This document shows, in pieces, positions 39,150-48,868 of a DNA stretch of 64,000 bases (its first letter is position 1; the number at the start of each line of letters is the position of its first letter). The stretch spans positions 62,001-126,000 of the forward strand of contig CAMAXK010000002.1 of the NCBI GenBank assembly GCA_945862365.1. The letters run 5' to 3'. The stretch is from Chlamydia trachomatis (GTDB taxonomy: Bacteria > Chlamydiota > Chlamydiia > Chlamydiales > 2-12-FULL-49-11). The position numbers and the translations under genes are program-made. Under the pieces are notes generated by a model. The model searched no databases and had not been told where the DNA came from. It worked only from the letters and a program-made list of their open reading frames with translations.

Positions 39150-40106
39150 TTATAAATTAGATAAAGATGAAATAATCTTATAAGAATCCTTTTTGTTCTT
39201 ATTTTCCACCGCTTTTTGTATCAACATGGAAATAATGCTTTCATACGAAATTCCCAAACTTCTTAAAGCTTTTGGAAATAAACTTTCCCTTCTAAAGCCA
39301 GGGATCGTATTCACCTCATTTACTAGGATCTGATTTGTTTTTGTGATAAAAAAATCCACACGAGCAAATCCAGAGCAGCCCAATACTTTAAATGTCTTTT
39401 TTGCAATCTCTTTTATCTCTTCAGCATTTACATTCTCGGCGGGCAGATGGTAAATCGTTTTACTTTCTTTGGTATATTTTTCCTCATAGGTAAAAAATCC
39501 CCCACCTGAAACTATTTCACAGGGCGGGGAAATAATCAATTCATCTTCATCTTCTAAAACGCTACACCAAACTTCTCGTCCATCAATAAACTCCTCGACC
39601 AAAACTTTTGGGGAAAGCGCAAACGCTTTTTCTAAAGAAGGGGCAGGATCATCCTCTACCTTATACACACCAAAGGTGGATCCCATAGAAGAGACTTTCA
39701 CAATACAAGGAGTTTTTATCTCATCATTTAGCGCCTCCTCTAACGAATAATAGGTTTTATAAGGAGTTGTCGCTACCTTATGAGATTCTAAAATTCGCTT
39801 TGTCACATCTTTATCCATGCAAATAGAGGATGCTGCCACATCACAGCCCACATAAGCGAGCCCATTGATCTCCAAAAATCCTTGAAGCGTACCATCTTCT
39901 CCATAACCGCCATGTACTAAAGGAAAAATCACCGAGCAGGTTTTTAAATGAGACACCACATCTTCTGTCTCTATGCCATCGACAAACCATGTACCAGACT
40001 TATCAATATAAAACTTTTTTACATCTAAGGCGGTAAAAAGATCCTCAGCACTCATGACCGAAACTTCATGCTCTAAAGACTCCCCTCCATAAATAACACC
40101 AATCAT
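39150..40106 (-). CDS. ddl: D-alanine--D-alanine ligase
   Basis: IGVIYGGESLEHEVSVMSA, HGGYGEDGTLQG, VNEVNTIPGF. Confidence 0.95.
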   Translation of the reverse strand: MIGVIYGGESLEHEVSVMSAEDLFTALDVKKFYIDKSGTWFVDGIETEDVVSHLKTCSVIFPLVHGGYGEDGTLQGFLEINGLAYVGCDVAASSICMDKDVTKRILESHKVATTPYKTYYSLEEALNDEIKTPCIVKVSSMGSTFGVYKVEDDPAPSLEKAFALSPKVLVEEFIDGREVWCSVLEDEDELIISPPCEIVSGGGFFTYEEKYTKESKTIYHLPAENVNAEEIKEIAKKTFKVLGCSGFARVDFFITKTNQILVNEVNTIPGFRRESLFPKALRSLGISYESIISMLIQKAVENKNKKDSYKIISSLSNL

Positions 40107-40155
40107 CGCTTAACCCCTTTACGACCATAATAAAAAACTCTCTCATTTAACACAC

Positions 40156-40758
40156 TTGAAAAAATCGCTGATAAATGGTAAAGTTTTTAACATTATGAAT
40201 AACGATATCCTATTTATCCACCCAACTGACACCGTATTTGGGCTTTCAGCCCCTTTTAAATCAAACTTTTGTTATGATAAAATTTATCAATTGAAAGGTC
40301 GCTGTGAATCTAAACCTTTGGGAATTTTATTAGAAAACACCGACCAAATCTTCCTTTTCTCAGACATAAACCCGCAAGAGTTAGAAATCTTTCTACCATT
40401 ACTTGCACTAGGCATGACTTTAATTCTCCCTAGAAAGGATTCTCTCCCTTTACACCTGTTAACACAAAGTGATTTTATCGGAGTAAGAATCCCTAATCAT
40501 GCCGAAACCAAAGCTATTATAAGAGAATTTGGCCCCTTAATGTCTACTTCGGCAAATATTTCAGGAAAAAATCCTGTATCATCATCAGATGAGGCAAAAG
40601 CAGTATTTCAGGATGAATCAATTAGATTTATTGATGGAATCACCCCCGAAGGAAACATTCACTCCACCATTTTAAAGTATACGAATGGAAAATTCTCCCT
40701 TATAAGAGAGGGAAATATCTCTAAAAATCTAATCAAAATATTGTCGACGAATACTTAA
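40156..40758 (+). CDS. tsaC: L-threonylcarbamoyladenylate synthase (TsaC/Sua5/YwlC family)
   Basis: ILFIHPTDTVFGLSAP...IYQLKGRCESKPLGILL...MSTSANISG; start probably ATG 40195. Confidence 0.88.
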   Translation: MKKSLINGKVFNIMNNDILFIHPTDTVFGLSAPFKSNFCYDKIYQLKGRCESKPLGILLENTDQIFLFSDINPQELEIFLPLLALGMTLILPRKDSLPLHLLTQSDFIGVRIPNHAETKAIIREFGPLMSTSANISGKNPVSSSDEAKAVFQDESIRFIDGITPEGNIHSTILKYTNGKFSLIREGNISKNLIKILSTNT

Positions 40759-40759
40759 A

Positions 40760-41165
40760 AAAAATACAGGAAAGAAAGGACTTATTTAGAGCAATCGAAG
40801 ATAATATTTTATCATCTTACAAATATGATCCTAATTATGAAGATGATCTAATCAAATATCTTATTGATGATTTTCTTGCCCTTAAAAAAAAGTTCGAGCT
40901 ATAGAAGAAAATCACGCCTCATTTAAACATAAACTCGTAGAAATTAGAAAGTACATTCAAATAACTGAGCCCCTAATCAGAGACCAAGAAAAATTTTTGA
41001 AGGATAGAGAGGTGTAAGAAACGGAGTATGATAGTGGGGAAACTACTTCACCTGAAAGCGCTGGTGGTGGTGGCAAAGAGTTATCTGAACCAGTTATTTC
41101 AGAAACTTCAGACCTTACGCAAATGAGTTGGATTCAGAAGAAGCTGCTGTCTACCATTGCTTAAA
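40760..41165 (+). pseudogene. Degraded paralogue of the N-terminal/linker part of the 41322-42854 protein
   Basis: Frameshifted reading DDLIKYLIDDFLALKKKFEL/AIEENHASFKHKLVEIRKYIQITEPLIRDQEKFLKDREV*ETEYDSGETTSPESAGGGGKELSEPVISETSD resembles ISIKFIEHFLTLKEAVISCEEKLPSILEKLLDIKEYIKKMDPIVRKYQKSL...GGGGKGKSSSEAVV. Confidence 0.65.
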
Positions 41166-41321
41166 CCAGATATTAACACAATACCCCCTTGTATGAGATC
41201 GAAATATCTCTAAAAATTGAATAGATGCATATCTTGTTGTTGATAAAGAAGTTATGTTTTTAATTAACATTTATATTAGAATTGTTTATAATTACATTAA
41301 AAAATAACGATTGGATTTATT

Positions 41322-42854
41322 ATGATTGATATTAGTTACGTTAATAAACTTGCAAAACAAGCAGCTACTGTTATTAATAAAGGTAGAGAGATGTATGCAG
41401 AAGCTAGGGAATACTTTCCTAAGGAAGGAACCAGCTATATAATGAGCGTTCATATAAACGAAAGCGATTTCCATACTTTAACAAATACAGCTGCGCTTTA
41501 TACTCAACTAGGGGATCTGGAAAATAGCATACCAAAAATGGTAGAAAGACTCTATAAACGTTATTCACTTAATGGTAATTGCAAAGAAGTAGCAGATAAA
41601 TTAAAAGGCATCATGATTCAATGCTTTAAGTTTCAGAAAGAAATAATTGAAATAACACCAAGAATAAAAGAAATATCTAAAAACCTACCAAAATCAAATG
41701 TAACTATATTAGATGATTTTTTGTACGTTATAAAGATAAAGGTAGAATGTTTAAAGGAAGCCTATAATGCTTTTTTGTGTAATAAAGAAGATATTCAAAA
41801 TGAAATATCTATAAAATTCATTGAGCATTTTCTCACGCTAAAAGAAGCGGTTATTTCCTGTGAAGAAAAACTCCCCTCCATCTTAGAAAAGCTCTTAGAT
41901 ATTAAAGAATACATTAAAAAAATGGATCCTATTGTCAGAAAATATCAAAAATCTTTAGGGATTAAGAGAATTGAAAAATTTGACCCGTTTGCACCTATAG
42001 GTAAAATTGAAGACCATGAAAGTGTAGGGAAAACATCATCTGAAGGAGAAGGTGGCGGCGGTAAGGGAAAGTCTTCCTCTGAAGCAGTTGTTTTAGCAAT
42101 TTCGGCAGAAGCTGGTGGTGCCATGCCAAATGCAGTAAACTTTGAAGGAGACGGTAAGGGGAAGTCTTCTTCTGAAGTAGTTGTTTCAGAAACTTCTGAT
42201 CAAGCTGATAGCTCTGCTGGTACAGCTTTAGAACTAAGCGTAGAGTCCCTCTCAACTATTGAAAAACTTGTTGAATTTGCATTTTCTTGCGAATATAAAA
42301 AACCTACCTATATTATTCAAAGAAGGGTTCTACGCTGGGATACTCCTTCGTTAACCCCCACTAAGATTTATGAGAATAATGAAATATTTGGTGATTTTGC
42401 AAAGCAAGATGAAAATTATCTTAAAAACCAAATTTTGTACCATTCTGGGACCGGTCTAGATAAAATTCTAAACTGCCCTGAGCTTAGAAAAATATTTTGT
42501 AAACCGGAGGAATCTGCTTTTATTCTCGAATGCATTTTGACACTTAAGGCAGAGGGGGAAAACCCACCAAGGGAAATACCTGGAAGTTTTTTATGCCGCT
42601 ATAACGAAAACAATCAAATTTACCACAGACACTTTAAAGAAAAAATATGGGGAGGTAACTACGATCACCTTGTAGAAATATACCTAGGGAGAGATCGAGC
42701 TGCTGCCACTGAAGATGAATCAGCTTCGGAAGCTTTTGATGATTTTCAAGAAGTATCTGATACTAAAGCTAGAATTCTTCCAAATGGAAACCTTCATATT
42801 TGTCTAAATAATGATAGTTTAATCGAAGGTTATGAAATTTTACGAAATGAATAG
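41322..42854 (+). CDS. Hypothetical probable effector, RRVxRWD C-terminal-domain family (member B)
   Basis: C-term RRVLRWDTPSLTPTKI...QILYHSGTGLDKIL..PELRKIF shared with 22783-24405; Gly/Ser-rich linker with internal duplication. Confidence 0.75.
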   Translation: MIDISYVNKLAKQAATVINKGREMYAEAREYFPKEGTSYIMSVHINESDFHTLTNTAALYTQLGDLENSIPKMVERLYKRYSLNGNCKEVADKLKGIMIQCFKFQKEIIEITPRIKEISKNLPKSNVTILDDFLYVIKIKVECLKEAYNAFLCNKEDIQNEISIKFIEHFLTLKEAVISCEEKLPSILEKLLDIKEYIKKMDPIVRKYQKSLGIKRIEKFDPFAPIGKIEDHESVGKTSSEGEGGGGKGKSSSEAVVLAISAEAGGAMPNAVNFEGDGKGKSSSEVVVSETSDQADSSAGTALELSVESLSTIEKLVEFAFSCEYKKPTYIIQRRVLRWDTPSLTPTKIYENNEIFGDFAKQDENYLKNQILYHSGTGLDKILNCPELRKIFCKPEESAFILECILTLKAEGENPPREIPGSFLCRYNENNQIYHRHFKEKIWGGNYDHLVEIYLGRDRAAATEDESASEAFDDFQEVSDTKARILPNGNLHICLNNDSLIEGYEILRNE

Positions 42855-42967
42855 ACATCTTCTTCTTTTCAATAAATGGACTGTATTGTATCATTTTTGT
42901 CTTAAAAAAAAACTTTTCAATATAAAAGAAATACGTTAACTTAAAAATATACAACAGAGGATTTATC

Positions 42968-43399
42968 ATGTCTAGAAAAGCAAAATCAGGGGATACAGTT
43001 TATATTCATTATACAGGAACTCTTGAAGATGGAACTACATTTGATACATCACATGGTCGTAATGAACCTTTGAAATTTAAGCTTGGACATGGCGAGGTGA
43101 TTGCAGGATTTGAAAATGCTTGTATCGATATGGAAATTGGTCAGAAAAAGAGCATTAAAATCCCTCCTAAAGAGGCCTATGGTGAAATTTCACAAGAATT
43201 AATCCAGCAGGTGGAAAAAAAATACTTTCCAGAAGATATCGAACTAACTGTTGGCCAAGAGTTTATGATTGGTGGCAATGAATTTCAAACTATGGCTAAA
43301 ATTACAAAGATTCAAGGCGATAAGGTTACTCTTGATGCAAACCCACAGCTTGCAGGAAAAGTCTTAAATTTTGATATTGAACTTGTAGATATCACCTAA
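42968..43399 (+). CDS. FKBP-type peptidyl-prolyl isomerase, SlyD-like
   Basis: GDTVYIHYTGTLEDGTTFDTS...LGHGEVIAGFENA...IPPKEAYGE. Confidence 0.95.
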   Translation: MSRKAKSGDTVYIHYTGTLEDGTTFDTSHGRNEPLKFKLGHGEVIAGFENACIDMEIGQKKSIKIPPKEAYGEISQELIQQVEKKYFPEDIELTVGQEFMIGGNEFQTMAKITKIQGDKVTLDANPQLAGKVLNFDIELVDIT

Positions 43400-43419
43400 A
43401 ATATCCTATAATCGTCTCC

Positions 43420-44457
43420 ATGATTACTCTTGGTATTGAAACAAGCTGCGATGAGACAGCGGCAAGTATTTATGATGGTAAAAATATTTTATCAAATATT
43501 GTTTTGTCTCAAATAGATCTTCACAAAGAATTTGGTGGTGTTTTTCCAGAACTTGCAGCAAGACGTCATTTAGATCATCTTCTACCAGTTATTGATCGTG
43601 CTTTAAAAGAAGCGGGGGTTTCTAAGAGGGAAATTGAGTTAATTGCAGTAGCTTCCTCCCCCGGTCTCATCGGTGCTCTTTTAATGGGGGTTAATTGTGC
43701 AAAATCCCTGGGCTTTGCTTTAAATGTTCCTGTTATTGGGGTCAATCACGTAGAGGCTCATCTTTTTGCAAATTTTATCGATTTTGGCGATCAAATCTCT
43801 TTTCCAGCCTTAGGTCTTATTGTCTCTGGAGGCCACACTGCCCTTCTTTATATGGAAGATAAAGATCACTCAAGAGTTTTGGGTGCAACACTTGATGATG
43901 CTATTGGAGAATGTTTTGATAAAGTGGCAAGAATGTTAAATCTTCCTTATCCAGGGGGGCCAGAAATTGAAAAACTTGCTCTAAAGGGTGATCCAAATTC
44001 CTATCCATTTAAAGCCCCAAGTATCAAGGGGGCTCCTTACAGCTTTTCATTCAGCGGTCTTAAGACAAGAATTCTTTATACTGTTTACGGTCAAGGGGAC
44101 AAAAGAGATACCCCTATAATACCTCAATCTGAATACCCAAATATCGCGGCCTCATTTCAAAAAGCTGCTTTTACATCGCTTATAAATGCTGTAAATCATG
44201 CATTAAAAGAATTTCAAATTAAATCTATCCTAGTTGGTGGTGGAGTAAGTTGCAGTAATGCTTTGAGGGAATTATTTGAAAATGAGCTTTTACCCGATGC
44301 TAAAGTATTTTTTCCAAAAAGGAATCTAACCCTTGATAATGCAGCGATGATTGCAGCCCTTGGTTATCATAGATATAAGTCTTATGGAGCCTCAGACCCT
44401 GAACTAACCGCCTCCCCTTCTTCAAAAATTTCTTCTTTTTCTTTTTGTTCTAACTAA
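43420..44457 (+). CDS. tsaD: tRNA N6-adenosine threonylcarbamoyltransferase
   Basis: GIETSCDETAASI, GVNHVEAHLFA, LIVSGGHT, LVGGGVSCSNALR. Confidence 0.97.
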   Translation: MITLGIETSCDETAASIYDGKNILSNIVLSQIDLHKEFGGVFPELAARRHLDHLLPVIDRALKEAGVSKREIELIAVASSPGLIGALLMGVNCAKSLGFALNVPVIGVNHVEAHLFANFIDFGDQISFPALGLIVSGGHTALLYMEDKDHSRVLGATLDDAIGECFDKVARMLNLPYPGGPEIEKLALKGDPNSYPFKAPSIKGAPYSFSFSGLKTRILYTVYGQGDKRDTPIIPQSEYPNIAASFQKAAFTSLINAVNHALKEFQIKSILVGGGVSCSNALRELFENELLPDAKVFFPKRNLTLDNAAMIAALGYHRYKSYGASDPELTASPSSKISSFSFCSN

Positions 44458-44564
44458 TTAAGTTTTTCTTGAATAAAATTCCTTTGATGTGAGATAAAGA
44501 AATACTTGTTTAGAATGTGGATTACCTATACAATTGAATCAAAAAATCATAAAGGATTAAGAGA

Positions 44565-44726
44565 ATGGCAAAGAAGAAATCACGTCAAGTTATCACTTTA
44601 GAAAGTACTGAGAGCAAGTTTAGGACTACAACAATGAAAAATCCGAAGAATACCACTGCGAGATTAGAATTGAAGAAGTATGACCCAACTCTACGCAAGC
44701 ATGTAATGTTTAAAGAGAAAAAGTAA
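44565..44726 (+). CDS. rpmG: 50S ribosomal protein L33
   Basis: [53 protein letters not shown]; 53 aa, below the ORF-track cutoff. Confidence 0.93.
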   Translation: MAKKKSRQVITLESTESKFRTTTMKNPKNTTARLELKKYDPTLRKHVMFKEKK

Positions 44727-44731
44727 AAATA

Positions 44732-46816
44732 TTGTTTGAAACATCGATATTAAGACGCTATTTATTGCCTAAGAGAAAGCGAATGTCGCTTGCTCTTATA
44801 GCACTCATGTCTGTTTTCGTTATTTCACTCGTTATCTGGCTTCTTATTCTTTTTCTATCGATTACCGAAGGTATAGAGAAAAATTGGCTAGGAAGACTCA
44901 CCTCATTAAATGCACCGCTTAGAATTACTCCTACGGAAGAATATTATCGATCGTATTATCATCTTATAGATGAATATTCCTATGCATCCGGTTATGAGAA
45001 AAAGACGTTTCATGAAAAGTTAACGTCAAAACTAACCGATCCGTACGATGCCTCAATCGATAGTGAGCTTCCGTTATATATTCCTAAACCTGTAAAAGGT
45101 GATAGAGGTGAGGTTATTGATTATGCCAAAGAGGTTCAAAAATCTTTAGCATCCATCCCTCCATCTTTAACGGAAATAAAGGCTCATGATTATCAATTAG
45201 CGGGCGCTTTGTTAAGATTAACGTTAGCAAGAAAGCCTATAGATCAACCTTATTCATTATTACCTACGTTAAATTTTTTAACGCAGGCTGCCTATGTAAA
45301 TTCCATTCCTATGGACAAGGGTCCTCTTCACTCCTTGATTACAAAACCAGAGGCATCTGACATCAATCATTTGATCTATTTAGCTAATACAGGTCGAATT
45401 AATTCCTCTGAAGATGTTCCTGACTCTATGGAAAGCTTTGAAAAGCCCTTAGCTGAAAGACTACTACCTATTTTTAACAATATCCACATCAAGTCTTATA
45501 AGACGGAAGGGCGATTCTCTCTACCACAAGAGGTAATTGAGGATCCTATTGTTGCATTTGCAAGAAAGACACGCGGTGAAATTTTCTATTTCATGATCCC
45601 CTCTTCTGTAGATGCAAAGATGCCTGAGGGTGATTTTGCCAAAGGGGTGATTAGAAAGTATGATGATCATCTTATATTTACAGAAAATGGAAGTACAAAG
45701 GCTGTAAGGGTCGATATTACCGCTCCTTTACTTCTTACTCATCAGGTAAAATTTAGTGGGGAAATAGATCATGTATCCCTTCTGGAAGCAGTACAGCTAA
45801 CCGATGTATTAATTTCTGCAAAGATCCCATTACAAGATCAAATTTTTCAAACAGTAATCCCTTGGAAAGAGATCACCATTTCTGATCTTGAAATTGAAAA
45901 TCAGTTTTCAAGACCTCCTGAAAGCGCCCCACCTTGGGCCTACTTTGTTGAAGATAGCCTTGTATTAAATGAGGGGGGTATTTTGCTTCCTATTCATTTT
46001 AGAGAACAAGGGTGCTTTATTGGCGATAGTGGATTTTTCTCTTTTGGGAAAACATCTCCTTTGATGGTCTCTGAGCAAAGAAAGCGCGTTTATACTTCAG
46101 GTTTTTATGATCCAGGGGTAATTAGCACAGGTGTACGTTACATCCTTACCTCTAGAGATGTTGTATCAAGCATTTCATCAAAGGAAGAAAATCTAGTTAT
46201 AGACCCTCTTATTGCCAATGGCTTTCAGGTGTGGTTTGATGATACGATGAAAGCCTCTGAGGTAACCGAATTTTTAAAACAAGATTTCAAAAATCGTGGT
46301 ATTGATCAATATTTTGCCGTCACCCCTTTTTACGAATATGACTTTGCTAAAGATTTAATCGGTCAGTTCCAAAGTGATCGTGACCTGTTTATGTTAATTG
46401 GTGTCATTATTTTACTTGTAGCTATTTGCAACATCATTACCCTACTACTTCTTCTTGTGCATGATAAAAAAACTGAAATTGGAATCTTTTTATCTCTTGG
46501 GGCATCAAAACTTAAGATTTCAACCATTTTTGCTTTAGCAGGGGTAATCCTTGGTGGTATTTCTGTACTAATTGGTAGTTTTCTTGCCTTTGTTACCTTA
46601 AAAAATATCGATGCTTTAGTATGGCTTTTAAATAAAATTGAAGGAAGGGATGCGTTTAATGCGGCCTTCTATGGATCAAAGTTACCAAATGAATTTAGCG
46701 TTCTTGCCTTTACCTTTATTGCGGTGGCAGCTCCCCTACTTTCTCTTGGTGCAGGACTTATTCCAGCAATTAAGGCTTGTAGGCTTCGTCCTTCACAAAT
46801 ATTGAGGTCTGAATAA
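44732..46816 (+). CDS. ABC transporter permease, LolC/LolE-like
   Basis: N-terminal TM then large periplasmic domain and C-terminal FtsX-like region (DKKTEIGIFLSLGASKLKIS); followed by a LolD-like ATPase. Confidence 0.82.
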   Translation: MFETSILRRYLLPKRKRMSLALIALMSVFVISLVIWLLILFLSITEGIEKNWLGRLTSLNAPLRITPTEEYYRSYYHLIDEYSYASGYEKKTFHEKLTSKLTDPYDASIDSELPLYIPKPVKGDRGEVIDYAKEVQKSLASIPPSLTEIKAHDYQLAGALLRLTLARKPIDQPYSLLPTLNFLTQAAYVNSIPMDKGPLHSLITKPEASDINHLIYLANTGRINSSEDVPDSMESFEKPLAERLLPIFNNIHIKSYKTEGRFSLPQEVIEDPIVAFARKTRGEIFYFMIPSSVDAKMPEGDFAKGVIRKYDDHLIFTENGSTKAVRVDITAPLLLTHQVKFSGEIDHVSLLEAVQLTDVLISAKIPLQDQIFQTVIPWKEITISDLEIENQFSRPPESAPPWAYFVEDSLVLNEGGILLPIHFREQGCFIGDSGFFSFGKTSPLMVSEQRKRVYTSGFYDPGVISTGVRYILTSRDVVSSISSKEENLVIDPLIANGFQVWFDDTMKASEVTEFLKQDFKNRGIDQYFAVTPFYEYDFAKDLIGQFQSDRDLFMLIGVIILLVAICNIITLLLLLVHDKKTEIGIFLSLGASKLKISTIFALAGVILGGISVLIGSFLAFVTLKNIDALVWLLNKIEGRDAFNAAFYGSKLPNEFSVLAFTFIAVAAPLLSLGAGLIPAIKACRLRPSQILRSE

Positions 46817-47502
46817 TGAAAGATGCCGCAGATGTACTTTTTGAAGCAGAAAATATTTGTAAGACGTTTACTTATCCTGAAACAGTGGAGCTTTTAAAAA
46901 ACGTCTCTTTATATGTGAATAAAGGCGAATCTGTTTCCATCACAGGACCCTCAGGATCTGGAAAAAGTACAATTCTTTCAATTTTAGGTACGTTAGATAA
47001 AGCAGATAGTGGAAAACTATATCTTTTTGGCAAGGCTTTGCCAAAGAGAAACTTTGCCAAAATTCGAAATGAAAATATTGGCTTTATTTACCAAAATCAC
47101 AATCTTCTTGATGAATATACAGTGTTAGATAATCTACTCATCAAAGCGCAGATTGGTCGAAAGTCCATCTCAAAAAATAGTGAGTCCTACCAACTTGCTC
47201 TTTCCCTCCTTGAAGGGATGAATCTTCTTCACAGAAAGGATTTTACCGCAAAGCTTTTATCCGGTGGAGAAAAGGCGCGCGTATCCATTGCTCGTGCCTT
47301 TATGAATGATCCAGAAATCATCCTTGCAGACGAACCCACTGGAAACCTCGATTTTGAAGCAGCAGCTTTAGTGCAAACCCTTCTTTTAGAAACTTGTAAA
47401 GACCTAGGTAAATCGCTCATTGTGGTTACCCACGATCTAGACTTTGCTAAGCGATGTGATCGCTCCTACATCATCTCCAACGGCCATCTTACTGAACAAT
47501 AG
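46816..47502 (+). CDS. ABC transporter ATPase, LolD-like
   Basis: GPSGSGKST, LSGGEKARVSIARA, ILADEPTGNLD. Confidence 0.92.
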   Translation: MKDAADVLFEAENICKTFTYPETVELLKNVSLYVNKGESVSITGPSGSGKSTILSILGTLDKADSGKLYLFGKALPKRNFAKIRNENIGFIYQNHNLLDEYTVLDNLLIKAQIGRKSISKNSESYQLALSLLEGMNLLHRKDFTAKLLSGGEKARVSIARAFMNDPEIILADEPTGNLDFEAAALVQTLLLETCKDLGKSLIVVTHDLDFAKRCDRSYIISNGHLTEQ

Positions 47503-47572
47503 CCATTATTTTAAAAAATTCTTTTAATTAAATAAAGATTAAGGCATGTAGGGAATTTAAAGGGGCTTTTTT

Positions 47573-48184
47573 ATGAAGAAATACCTATGCTTGCTTCTTG
47601 CCGTTAGTTTCGGATTTTGTGAACCACTTGTATTTAACTCTATTTTAACCCCTGCCAATTGCACCCATAAGATTTATCATCCAAGAGACAAAAATATCCC
47701 CCACCCTTTCTTCCCAGATCAAAAAATGGATCGAGCTGAAATGAATTCCCCTGTAAAGGCAGTAGGTAGTGGAACCTTTATTTATTATAAAGAGACACAT
47801 ACCCTAGAATATGCGATCGCATACTCTAATTTAAGCTCTCCTGCAGTGATGATTCACCTACAAATTGGCTACCCACATCAAGATGGCCCTATTATTGCAA
47901 CGATCATGGGCCAGCCTTTTAGTAAGAGTAATAGCTATGCTCATTCCAAAAAAGCAAAAGAGCAGAGTAAAACCCAGAAAGGCCCCCTTAAAAATTTTGG
48001 ATTTATTACTGGATCCATAAAGCTTTCAGAACTAGATAACTCCCCTTCCTCAAAAGCACCCTCCAAAGAAGAAAAATTGCTTGTTCAAGGGGGCTGTTAT
48101 ATCACCATCCATACCCACCTAAACGAACTCGGTGAAATTCGCGGTCAGCTAACCCCCCTTTCCACCAAACAGCTCCGAAAATAG
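47573..48184 (+). CDS. Exported CHRD-domain-like protein
   Basis: Signal peptide; GCYITIHTHLNELGEIRGQL C-terminal CHRD-type motif. Confidence 0.65.
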   Translation: MKKYLCLLLAVSFGFCEPLVFNSILTPANCTHKIYHPRDKNIPHPFFPDQKMDRAEMNSPVKAVGSGTFIYYKETHTLEYAIAYSNLSSPAVMIHLQIGYPHQDGPIIATIMGQPFSKSNSYAHSKKAKEQSKTQKGPLKNFGFITGSIKLSELDNSPSSKAPSKEEKLLVQGGCYITIHTHLNELGEIRGQLTPLSTKQLRK

Positions 48185-48301
48185 AGGCTCATAGAGAGTC
48201 TGCTGTTTTCACTTCGATCTTTGTGTTTAATATCCCTGTAATTTTTGCTTGAATAATTTAAATACTTTTCATCATATTTTTTTTCATCTATTCTTAGATA
48301 C

Positions 48302-48868
48302 ATGAAAAAAGTTTCGTTACTCCCCTATTTTTTTATTGCGTTTTTCTCCCATTTTGCTCTTAGTGGAGTAAGTTCTATTTTCCCTGTTCTTTATTTTGCC
48401 CCTTTTTTTACCATCTGTTATTCTAGATGTTCATTTTTCCAATGCATTTGGCTCTCCTTTTTTATTGGGATTTTTTTAGATATGTGCACGGCAAGTACAC
48501 CGATGGGGTTTTACCCTTTATGTACTATTTTTACCACCCTGGCTCTACATCGCTTCAAAATCTATTTTTTGGAAGAAAAACCGCTCCCTTTTGCCCTTTA
48601 TACAACCTTATATTCTCTTACTTACACTTTATTATTTACGTTGATGCACACATTCATAGACCCTATCCTTTCTATAGCTCCCCTTTCCTTTCTCCTAGAC
48701 TGTACTCTATTGCCCCTACTTGACACGGTTTATCACCTCACCTTTTTCACCTTGCCGATTCTTTCTTATCAATTTATTACCTCTAGAGAGCAAAAATTGC
48801 GCATGCTCACAATCAAAAGGCGCATTCTCTCTAATTATCCCAAACTTAAAATGGTTTTTAAAAAATGA
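48302..48868 (+). CDS. Integral membrane protein, possibly MreD-like
   Basis: 188 aa, several TM segments with MreD-like arrangement (SFFIGIFLDMCTASTPMGFYPLCTIFTTLAL). Confidence 0.45.
   Translation: MKKVSLLPYFFIAFFSHFALSGVSSIFPVLYFAPFFTICYSRCSFFQCIWLSFFIGIFLDMCTASTPMGFYPLCTIFTTLALHRFKIYFLEEKPLPFALYTTLYSLTYTLLFTLMHTFIDPILSIAPLSFLLDCTLLPLLDTVYHLTFFTLPILSYQFITSREQKLRMLTIKRRILSNYPKLKMVFKK

Noticed and set aside
41292-41474. 60-aa minus-strand ORF at the start of the 41322 gene
   Set aside because: Antisense to the start of a supported CDS, no motif.
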